A DNA stretch of 64,000 nucleotides from Limnanthes douglasii subsp. nivea (Eukaryota > Streptophyta > Magnoliopsida > Brassicales > Limnanthaceae). A program made the translations under genes and the position numbers. A model generated the notes under the pieces. It searched no databases. It was not told the origin of the DNA and saw only the letters and a program-made list of their open reading frames with translations. Positions 46,951-56,640 of the stretch are shown here, one piece after another. The number at the start of each line of letters is the position of its first letter. The first letter of the stretch is position 1. The stretch is taken from the NCBI GenBank assembly GCA_036936605.1, contig JAUPFV010000001.1, positions 120,970,771-121,034,770 of the forward strand. Direction: 5' to 3'.

Positions 46951-48875
46951 AAAAATAAGATAAACGAACACACAAGTACTTAATGAAGATATCCAAAAAT
47001 ACTCAAAATAACATATATAAACATTATATCATTATATATCTAATTCTAGAAAATGTGTATGATTCATCCTCATGCCAACTAGGCCCAACTTAATGTCACA
47101 AAGTATATATTGTTTTAATAAATCATTAATCTCCATACCAAGCACGGTATGCACCTCTTGTTTATAATTGCGGTGAAGGTCACAAACCCGAATATTTGGA
47201 CTCCAAAGAAGAAATTGTAAACTGATAGATACATAAGTAACAATTACTTGAAGCACTGGAATGAAAAATAAAACACATACGGTAATTTAAAGTACTGAAA
47301 TGAACATAAAACACATATATTAACTTGAAGCACTCAAATAAAAAAATACATTTAGTCAAAATGTTTAAAGGAATATAAAACAAATACAATAACTTAAAAC
47401 ACTAAAAGGAACATAAACCAACTAATTGTTTAGTCAAAGTCATATCATTCGTTAAAAGTGAAACTCTTCAATGCTTTATCTTTTAATACAAAACTTATAA
47501 TTGGGATATTAGATTCTTTCTCCATTAGATGCTTACAAAATAAATTAATATGAAATAATTTATTTGTCATAATTAACTCTAAAGGGATGGAAACTTTATT
47601 GAGTTTGATATTAGCTTTAAGTATCCAAAAACATTATGCTACTGTGCCATAAATTCTCTCCATTCGTCAATTTCATAAAGTATCCAAAACACCATTTTAC
47701 TATTTTTATCTTCGAAGTAAACATCATGTCATTAAATTACATGGTCAATGAGGTTTTTTTCATTAGTGGCCTATGTGAGTTCAACTCTTCATAATGGTGG
47801 ATCAAATCAAATGAAACTGATGACAACAAGTAAGACGAGACGAAAAAATATCTTCATATCTCTTAAATGTTTTATCATAAATTTATTACTCTTTCAATTT
47901 TTATACTTAAACTTATATTTACTACTAATTTTGTATATAGTACTGATATTACCAAAGGATTTGCTCATCTTTCTTTTGACGATAATGTACTATGTTCGTC
48001 ATGAATGTGAATCTAACGCACAATTTCAAGTTGGTAGAGACAAACTCTATTATTTCAAAATATGATATCTCATATCTAATAATAATATACATAATTTCCA
48101 TGATAATCAATAAGGTGAACGTCTATAATAAATCAATGTTAATTAGGTGTGAAAAAACAAGTCGGTTATGAAATCAGATTCTTCATTGCATGTCTCATTC
48201 TGTTTCATATATATGTACATTTTTAATTTAGATAATAAATATTGCATTTACGGCTGACCGTATTTTTCAACCAACCGTTTTTATAGGAATTCTATACGTT
48301 ATAGAGGTTTGATGCATTCTCCAGATTATCTCTCTTTAGGTTATTGAGTATATATTGGAAACATACTATGTAGTCGTTAAACTTTCAACCAATAATTTTA
48401 AATTATTTTCCAAGTTCACAATTTTTGCAAGTCTTTGAAAATATTCAACAGGTTCATGGTTATGTGCGTCAGAAATCAGATTATCATCCACTTATCATCA
48501 CTATTGACCGACCGACCTACAACATTAAAAGAACAATTAAGATATTTTTATCGGTCATATTCTGTTTTTTATCTTTCTTTTTCAATATGGTCTTATAAAT
48601 GTCAGATCTCTCGTATTAGTAACAACAATATAAATCTTCTAATTTACTTTACAGACTGTTCGATTCGATTATAATTAGAACCTGAATGGCTTGTCGAATC
48701 TTTTGAGCCACACAATAAACAAATATATATTATAAACGCCAAATATAAAAAAGTTGTGACCTTAGTCGTCGGTAGGTAAGATTTTACCAATAATCATCTC
48801 TTGTAATACATAGAAATGATCACAAACTTTCAATAATTTTTTGAATGTATTTCGTTACACTTAATTTTTTGACGG
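46951..48875. other. Gene-free AT-rich spacer
   Basis: Several short ORFs (47032-47256 minus, 47748-48065 plus, 48435-48674 plus) have low complexity and no family resemblance. At 47250-47410 an irregular repeat of ACTTGAAGCACT(G/C/A)AAAT / AACATAAAACACATA words (four to five units of about 45-60 bp) is visible. Nothing else is supported. Confidence 0.45.
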
Positions 48876-49069
48876 AACCCGCAGCCGCTACTCTAGAAGT
48901 GCGTACAGGATAAACCCTCAGTCTGACACAATAGCCTACAAACCAACGCCCAAAGGTGAACCACACAAGATGACAAGCTCAACCAAGAAAACGTTTGTAA
49001 AGGGACTCGAACGAATGACATTTAATCACGAGCATGCCATACTCCACCAACTCGGCCAACAACAATAAC
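48876..49069 (-). mobile_element. tRNA-derived SINE, copy 2
   Basis: Same family and orientation as 5716-5952. Matches over the body include AACCCGCAGCCGCTACTC, AACCCTCAGTCTGAC, CAAACCAACGCC and ACCACACAAG; a degraded box B (CGTTCGAGTCCC on the minus strand) and a box A region (GGCCGAGTTGGTGGAG) are also present. It is flanked by AATTTTT(T)GACGG at 48863-48875 and 49070-49081, a clear target duplication. The tail is short. Confidence 0.85.
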
Positions 49070-49081
49070 AATTTTTGACGG

Positions 49082-49667
49082 TACTTCCTACTATAATAAT
49101 GTAAACTAGTATGGTAGTCAGAAAGAAAAAGGTATGTCGAAGTTGGTTTTCGAAACAATAATAATTAAAATTTGACTAGAATAGACGTATGTCAACAAAA
49201 CATTAGAGATATAGCAAAATCATTCTTAATAACCTATGTTGGTGCCAACAAAACTGTTATCAGATTCAGCTATATGTTTTTCACTAATAGCTTTGTATGT
49301 TCTCGGTGACACGCATGACACAAATATATGTTTTGTCACGCACACATAAAACTTTATCTTCTTTTTTAGTATGACGAAAAACACATGTCATAGTCTCTCT
49401 TTTTTGGAAAAAGAAATAATATTAAATTTTAAAAAATTGTTTTAAAAAAATCGAGTTAAGTATTTTTGGGAATATTTTGGTTTTAAGAAAAACCACTTTT
49501 TTTATTATTATCCATTAAATTAGATTTTAAAATTATAATCAAAAGTTAATTTAGATATGTTTTCTTTTTATAAATTCTATGTTGAACAACTACAGATAAA
49601 TAATAACAGCATAAATATAAAATAAATTAAGTTATAACAGCATAAATATAAAATAAATTAAGTTATT
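49082..49667. other. AT-rich spacer ending in a 31-bp tandem duplication
   Basis: No gene. At about 49604-49665 the unit AACAGCATAAATATAAAATAAATTAAGTTAT occurs twice head to tail, immediately left of the LINE B insertion site. Confidence 0.7.
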
Positions 49668-50100
49668 AAATACTTCCATAAAAAATTCTTGAACTTCTTC
49701 CCTTTTTCTGAAGTGGGACAGGACTTCGCTCCAAGAATCCTGATATTTTGATCGGAGACCTTCCCTCTCCGTTAGCTCATCTGGGCTGTTTCCCCCTGCC
49801 TTTATTCTGTATTGCAAGTTTTTTCATTGCTGGTTTACCGTTCCAGTCTTCCCTCTTCTATGACCTTGTTTTTCTGGTTTGCTAAGCTCTGTTCTTCAGA
49901 GTTTTCCGACTAGTTTTCTGTTCTTATTGGAGCATCCTCTGTTGTTCGAAAATTGTTCTGGGTATTGGTCTTTTAATCTCCGTGCTTTTTGTGGTTCTTG
50001 AGAAGTGCTGATTGCTTCCATGGTTACTCCCTGATCTCTGTTTCGCACTACAAAACAGAGTATTGGAATTGTAGTCGGATTGGCTTTTTCCGGTTGCGTC

Positions 50101-51381
50101 ATGGCGTTTAGCATCCTCAATAACGAAGAGTTTCCTACTCTTCTTCCAGAACACAGTAAAGAAAATTCAAAGATCAAGAAATCGTTTGCAGACATTTTAT
50201 CATCTGTTCAGGATCGTTCTGTGCCTAAACCTCAGTTTATCCAGCATGCGGCTGATCACAATGTTATACAGTTCGATAAACAGACTCTGGATGTGTTGCT
50301 AAAGCAATCTAAATCTACTCTAATCGGCAAATTTAGCCAAGGGATCCCTAAAAGATCAACTTTTCAATCTTTTATGGATTCTTTTAAGTTTAAGGGTCCT
50401 TTTTCGTTCATAACCTTAGACTCAAGACAAATCTTGATAGAGTTTAACTTGCTGGAAGATGTAACAAAGTTATGGTCGAAATCTGTCTGGAATGTTGAAG
50501 GGAAACAAATGAGAATTCTGAAGTGGTCTCCTGACACCAATAAGAACAAAGAAAGTCAGATTGTTTTACTTTGGGTTCGTTTTGAAAACATGCCAGAATA
50601 TCTTTATAATGAGTGGATAGTGGGTGATCTTGCTGCTTCTTTAGGTAAAGTTCACCGAACGTCTGTGCCTAAGTATAACTGTGCTAAAGCTAATGCCTCC
50701 TATGCTCTAGTTGAAATAGATGTTTCAAGAGTGTTAAAAAGAAAGCTGTGGATTGGGTTTAAAGAAAACGAAGGGTGTTGGGTGGGTGTGAGTTATAGAC
50801 GTGTGCCTGAGTACTGCTACACTTGCTTTCATCTGGGGCATAAAGATTCTGACTGTAAAAAGAATGTTTTGAAAAAAGATGACAAAATTCAAGAAGTTAG
50901 TAAACAATCTGATAATACTTCTAAGGAGGTTATTCAATCAGATTCTTTACAAAATAACAGTTCTTCAAAAGATGTTATTCAATCTGAATCTCCTAAGGTT
51001 CCCTTTATTAAAGTTTACAAGAGAAAATTAAAATCTATCATAACTGCTAAAGATGTGGCATCTGTTTCAAGCCAGTCTACAAATCTTTGTAGTCCTAAAA
51101 TAGATACTGTCTTCAACAAAGAGCCTGAAATCATTGAAGCGCTTCAGGATTTGGATCAAGATGTAAACTCTCAAAGCCAAAAAACGAAACAGGAACCTTC
51201 TCTTCAAATGAATACATGCAGCTACAATTCTTCTCCCAAAGATAGTTCTTCTGACCAGGACTTTAATGCTGTCATCAATAGGAAAATTACATCTGCAATG
51301 AAAAACAAAAGTGTTAAAAAGTTGACTATTAACTCTCTGCATAAAAGAGAGAAATCTTTTAACAAATCTCTATCTGAATGA
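50101..51381 (+). CDS. LINE B ORF1 (gag-like RNA-binding protein)
   Basis: Uninterrupted 426-codon ORF. The N-terminal part (NNEEFPTLLPEHSKENSKIK, then SFADILSSV) leads into a DUF4283-type domain with FQSFMDSFKFKGPFSF, WNVEGKQMRILKW and VLLWVRFENMPEYLYNEW (residues about 85-235). A CCHC zinc knuckle CYTCFHLGHKDSDC follows at about 238-251. The C-terminal third is Ser/Lys-rich and low-complexity. This architecture is that of plant L1 ORF1, expected to package the LINE RNA. The ATG at 50101 is the first in frame; the stop TGA overlaps the ATG of ORF2 (ATGA at 51378-51381). An intact ORF1 beside a broken ORF2 suggests fairly recent inactivation. Confidence 0.88.
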   Translation: MAFSILNNEEFPTLLPEHSKENSKIKKSFADILSSVQDRSVPKPQFIQHAADHNVIQFDKQTLDVLLKQSKSTLIGKFSQGIPKRSTFQSFMDSFKFKGPFSFITLDSRQILIEFNLLEDVTKLWSKSVWNVEGKQMRILKWSPDTNKNKESQIVLLWVRFENMPEYLYNEWIVGDLAASLGKVHRTSVPKYNCAKANASYALVEIDVSRVLKRKLWIGFKENEGCWVGVSYRRVPEYCYTCFHLGHKDSDCKKNVLKKDDKIQEVSKQSDNTSKEVIQSDSLQNNSSSKDVIQSESPKVPFIKVYKRKLKSIITAKDVASVSSQSTNLCSPKIDTVFNKEPEIIEALQDLDQDVNSQSQKTKQEPSLQMNTCSYNSSPKDSSSDQDFNAVINRKITSAMKNKSVKKLTINSLHKREKSFNKSLSE

Positions 51382-54300
51382 TAAAGGTTTTAAGCTGGAA
51401 TGCCCGTGGGATTCATAATAATTCTACTATGTCTAGAATTTAATTCATAATCAACAATGACAATGTTAAAGTGATTGCTATTCAAGAGCCAATGGCCAGG
51501 TATGACAAAATTGATCTTATTGCTAGTAGGATTGGTTTTCCTAATTATACTGCCAATAACACTAATAAAGTTTGGATTTTCTGGCCTGATGATGTTACTA
51601 TTTCTATAATCTTAAATCATGAGCAACTTCTTTACTTGGAAATCAATTATGCTACTTTTACTTGTTTATTTACCTCTGTCTATGCCAAGAATCAAAGAGT
51701 GCTTATTTACCTCTGTCTATGCCAAGAATCAAAGAGTGCAGAGGAGACTGCTTTGGAATCAAATAAGGCAGCTCTCTTATGCTGACAAGCCCTGGATGGT
51801 TGCTGGTGACTTCAACACCATTACTTGCCCTGATGATAAGCTTTGCTGCTCTTCTTTTGATGATGGCAGTGTTGATGAATTCAATGATTGTATCAGACAA
51901 TGTAGTCTTGAAGATCCTGGTTATATTGGATCAAGGTACACCTGGAGTAACAACAAGATATGGAAAAGGTTAGACAGGGTTTTAGTGAATCAAAACTTTA
52001 TTCACACTTGGAATGTCCAGGTTTGTCACATGGTCAGAACGTGTTCTGACCATGCCCCTCTCCTTATTACTATCTCTAATATTCATAACAGAGGTACTAA
52101 TTATAATAAAGGTTATTTCAAGTTCTTAAATGTTTGGACTAATCACCCTGATTTCCTTAGTTGTGTGAAGCAGAATTGGGACAAGAAATGTAATGGTGAT
52201 CCTAATGTTCTTTTCTGGTACAAGCTTAAGTGTTTGAGAAAGTGTCTTAAAGAGTGGAATTCTTCTATTTTTGGTAACATCTTCAACAAAGTCAAAGAAG
52301 CTTCTAAAGAGGTTGACAATTGTGAAATCATTCATCAACAGGTTAACAGTAATATCTCTAAGGCTAATCTTTCTAAGGCTAATAGTTTGCTCATTCTTGC
52401 TTTAAAAAATGAAGAATGCTACTGGCGTCAAAAATGTTATAATAATTGGCTCAACGATAGTGATGGCAGCACCAAGTTATATTATAGTTATGTTGCTAAG
52501 AAGAGAAAAAAGAACATAGTGACTGGTATAAAAGATGCGGGAACTTGGCTTACTGCTCAGGATGACATTGCTAAATCAGCTGAGTCCTATTTCAAAATGA
52601 TTTTATCTGATAATTCTTATAGTTGTAATATATAATTCCTCAGGATTCCATTCTACACAATATTCCTAAGCTAATTGGGAATAAGGACAATGAGGATCTT
52701 CTCCAGCTAACAAATAAAGAGGAGATGTGGTCTATTGTCAAGGGCATGAAAAATGATAGTGCCCCTGGCACTGATGGGTTTAATTGTTATTTTCTGAAGT
52801 CCTGTTGGGACATTATTAGTGATGATCTCTGTTCTGCCTTAAATTCTTATCTTAAGGGTAGCAGCATTCCCAGTGGTGTTTTTGCCACTAGGATTTGTCT
52901 TATTCCTAAATGCTCTAATCCCATAAATTGGAATAATTTTCGTCCTATTAGTTTATGTACCATTTTTAACAGGCTAATCTCTGTTCTTATTATGAAGAGA
53001 CTCTCTCACATTCTCCCTAGTATTATCTCTAGTGGGCAGAGAGTGCTTTTGTCAAAAACAGAATTATTCACGATAACATTCTGATTACTAAAGAAATGCT
53101 TCACAATATTAAGAGAATGCCTTCTAAAGACAATATGATCCTTCAATTGGACATGACAAAGGCATTTGACAGAATGTCTCATGCCTTTGTCATCAATACT
53201 TTAAAATCTTTTGGTTTCTCTGATGCTTTTTTAGTTCTTATTAACAAGCTTATAACTAATGTTATGGTCTCTATATTGATTAATGGTAGTAGCATTGGTT
53301 ACTTCCATCAGAAGAATGATTTAAGACAAGGAGACCCTTTGTCTCCTTGTCTTTTCATTCTTGCTGAGGAAGCTCTAATTAGAGGGCTTTCTAATTTGTA
53401 TAATAGTAACAATAGTTTGAGATATTATTTAAAATCAGATTTTATCTTACCTTGCTTGGCTTTTGCAGATGATATCATCATCTTTTCTAATAGTTCTTCT
53501 GCCTCTATTGCTTGCCTTAGTAACCTGCTTGAGAAATACCAAAAGGAGTCTGGTCAGCTTATTAATAAAGAGAAGTCAAAGATTATTATCTCTTCTAATT
53601 TCTCTTATACAAACTCAGCCAGGATTAAATCAACAACTGGGTTCAATACTGATACAGCTCCTTTCACCTATTTGGGAGTTACCATAGTTGCTAATAACAA
53701 AGGGAAGCATTTTCTACCTCTTATTGCTAAGATTCACAATAAAATATATGATTGGGATATGAAGAACCTATCTTTTGAGGGAAGGTTATCCCTTATAAAG
53801 AACGTTCTCTATCCTATTATCTTCTTTTGGATGAAAACAACCTAATCCCTAACAGTATTATTAGTATAATTGAGCATTGCTTCAATCAATTTCTTTGGAG
53901 ATCTAGATATAATGATAATGCAATCCACTGGTCTGCCTTGCATAGGCTTTGTAAGCCATATAATGAGGGTGGATTGAATGCTAAGCTTTTGTCTGAAATT
54001 CAGCTTGTTTTTTCATTTAAACTTTGGTTTCTTTTTAGGAAAAGGAAATCCCTGTGGGCTGATCTCACTCACAAAACTTATTGTAGCAATACTCATCCTA
54101 CTAACACTAATTGTAAAGTCTCTGATTCTATTAACTGAAAAAGACTTTGCTCTGTTAAGGATCAGGCTGATCAATATTCACTGGAGACTTGGAAATGGGA
54201 ATATTGACTTTTGGAGAGATTCTTGGCACAACTTGAAGCCTATTGCTAATGATTTTGGTTTTAATAATTGGTTTCTCCCAGTTAAAGTAAACTATTTTTG

Positions 54301-54957
54301 GAAAAATGACAATTGGGATGTTTCCACTCTTATACATTTCTTTCTCATGATAGATTAAACCACATTTGTTGTGTTAAAATCAATCACGGTCAGGAAGATA
54401 CTATTGAGTGGAAGATCTCAAATGACAACAATTTTAACACTAAAGATACTTGGCAAAGTATCACGTCTAGTTATCCTATTCTTTCCATTTTTAAGAAAGT
54501 TTGGCATCACTTTATTCCATCTAAGTTTTCTTTTCTAACGTGGAAGTTACTAAATTTTTTTGCTCCTATTGATAGCATTCTCTCCAAAAGACATTTGGTC
54601 CTGGTATCCAAATGTCACTTCTGCTGCAACTGTGAGGACAAAAATCACCTCTTTATCAGTTGCAGCTTTGCCTGGTCTCTATGGAATTATTTTGGCATTC
54701 TGTTCAAAGTTCATGTGAGACAATTCATGTCTCTTAGTCATATGCTGTATTGCTGGTTTTGGTCTTCTAAGTGTAAATTCCATATAACTCACATTGTTCC
54801 TCAAATTATCCTATGGGCTATCTGGTCGAATCGAAATCACAGCAAGTTTAATAATTCCTATGATAATTTCATTACTGTTATTAATAGAATTCAGAAGGTA
54901 ATCCTAGGTGTTGATTCCAAAAATATGCTGCAGGTGCTTATCTGGGTTGTCTAACTA
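51378..54957 (+). pseudogene. LINE B ORF2: endonuclease and reverse transcriptase
   Basis: Starts at the ATGA overlap with KVLSWNARGIHNN, the N-terminus of the apurinic-type endonuclease. A TAA at 51441-51443 and a 37-bp tandem duplication (51666-51702 repeated at 51703-51739) interrupt it. Endonuclease blocks then continue: IQEPMARYDKI, MVAGDFNTI, RLDRVLVN and CSDHAPLLI. RT (52725-53845) has NDSAPGTDGFNCYFLK, NWNNFRPISLCTIFN, LQLDMTKAFDRM, LRQGDPLSP, the catalytic LAFADDIIIF (about 53456-53485) and YLGVTI. zf-RVT with CHFCCNCEDKNHLFISCSFAW lies at 54610-54675. Further breaks are near 52635, 53050, 53842, 54138 and 54358. Catalytic residues remain, but the frame is lost. Confidence 0.9.
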
Positions 54958-55552
54958 TTGGCAAGGTTAAACCGAAATACATGGAATGACGTCCTCCGAT
55001 AGCTGGAAGACTTAAGATCAACGTTGACGGAGCGAGTAGCTTTGTTGGTGAAGCTTCTGGTGGTCTGGTTGTCAGAAATACTCTGGGCAACATTGTAGCT
55101 GGTGCTGGCTTCGTGTTTGGTAAGCTGGATCCCCTTCAAGCTGAGAACAAGGCTTTGTTCGAAGCCCTTCTCCTTTGCAAGGCCAATGGTTGGCAAGCTG
55201 TCGACATTGAGTCAGATAGCTTAACTCTCATAACCACCATTGCTTCTGGTAAAGCTTTGAATAACCCGATTGCTTCGATATGTCGAAGCTTGATGCATCC
55301 TTCTATGTCTCTTCGCCATATTTCTCGCACCCAAACGCAGCAGCAGACTGGATTGCGAACTGGGTTTTGATGGAGCGCTCTGGTAAAAAGTTTACGAACA
55401 TCGACGTTCCCAATCCTCTACTGGCGATTATAACTCTTGAGAGTCTGGGAGTGGGATACATTGATCCTGGTTACTCGCTTCTCTGCTTGAAGATGCTGTG
55501 GTGTCGAAGTAATGGCGTTGATGTTGTTCTGTGTTCAGCTTTGTCGATTTGA
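54958..55552 (+). pseudogene. LINE B C-terminal RNase H domain
   Basis: Follows zf-RVT. PPIAGRLKINVDGAS begins the domain with the first catalytic Asp; GGLVVRNTLGNIVAGAGFVF, the Glu of AENKALFEALLL and the Asp of DIESDSLTLI come next. The frame changes near 55290, then AAADWIANW-like HPNAAADWIANWVL supplies the last Asp. Plant L1 elements often carry such an RNase H at the end of ORF2. The LINE at the right window edge has the same domain. Confidence 0.85.
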
Positions 55553-56131
55553 ATCCGTGGTGCTTGGAAGCTCTGTGGGGGCTGATTGTGTAAGTTTAGG
55601 GTTTTTGAGTTTGAGCTTGGTTTCGATTTGGGGATTGGATTTTTCCAGATCCAGTTTCTTCGGTTCTCTGGTGCACTGCATCCATTTCCAGTCCTCTCTT
55701 CTCTACAATCAGAAGAGAGAGGGTACTTTGGGTGAACGTCGACCATGAAGAAGTCGAAGAGGACCCGAGCCTTCTGATTCTCTGGTGCACTGCACCCAGT
55801 TCCAGACCTTTCTCTTCCAATCTGAAGAGAAAGGGTACTTTAGGTGAGCGTCGACCACGAAGTTGAAGAATGACGATACTGAAGATCGGTAGTTGGGTGT
55901 TTTGGGTGAAGAGACCGAAGAATGGAGCTTGGAGTCGAAAGGTTGAAGATGAAGAGGCTTTGGCCTTCAGTTTGTTTTGATCGATTTAGGGTTGGGTTTG
56001 ACTTCTTTTGCCAATTTTGACCCTAATTCTTAAGTTTTATTTTGGCTTTATCGCTTATAGGGCCTGTAGTTTGTAAATCGATACTTTTTGGTCCTTCAAT
56101 AATAAAGTATGTTTTTTTTGCTAAAAAAAAA
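55553..56131 (+). repeat. LINE B 3' region with 114-bp tandem duplication
   Basis: Non-coding. TTCTCTGGTGCACTGCA...GGGTACTTTGGGTGAACGTCGACCATGAAG at 55664-55750 is repeated with changes at 55778-55863 (period about 114 bp). The end reads GGTCCTTCAATAATAAAGTA, with an AATAAA-like signal, then an A-run. Confidence 0.8.
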
Positions 56132-56147
56132 AAATACTTCCATCAAA

Positions 56148-56640
56148 GAGCATTTTTATGATTATTAAAAAATACAACTACAATAATAGTTTTCGCATTT
56201 TTTTTAGCCACCGTAAATACAGCCCTTCGTCACTTCTTTCCTTTCGCCTAAGAAGATGGATTACATTTTTTAATAACATATATATACTCCAATACTTACA
56301 CAGAAGATATAATTAGTTGCTCTATAAATTCTATATAATGAGTTGATAAACTAAAGAAAGTGTCTATCTCGAGTTCTTCTATATACTGTACATGACTAAT
56401 ACATCAAACTCTGAATTTCAAAAGTACAAAAATGAAATAAGAAAAAATTCTATAGATAGAATCCTTATAACGTACTATCATTTTGAGATTGTTTTATTGC
56501 ATTTAGAAAAAAAATAGTAATCCTATATCCTTGACCAGATGCTATGGGTTGCCAACATATTCTGCAAATGATAATCACACGATCGGACAAGAAACTAAAT
56601 ATTGAAGGATCGGAAAACTTAAAGAGAAACAAGACTTACT
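56148..56640. other. Spacer and 3' untranslated region of the SPRING-like gene
   Basis: AT-rich, no coding features. The right portion must include the 3' end of the minus-strand gene that stops at 56641; its poly(A) site was not fixed. Confidence 0.45.

Larger units (their letters stand above)
49686..56131 (+). mobile_element. LINE B, near full-length L1-type retrotransposon
   Basis: 6.4-kb non-LTR element with leader, ORF1, ORF2 (endonuclease, RT, zf-RVT, RNase H), a long 3' region and an A-run (56124-56134). Flanking direct repeats AAATACTTCCAT(A/C)AAA at 49668-49684 and 56132-56147 are the target duplications; one lies before the element and the other right after the A-run. ORF1 is fully open while ORF2 carries several stops and frameshifts. 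It is by far the best-preserved mobile element in the window. Confidence 0.93.

Noticed and set aside
46951..48875. Search for a host gene between the PMD pseudogene and SINE copy 2
   Set aside because: ORFs are short, AT-driven and low-complexity; no splice-consistent chain of coding-like exons was found.
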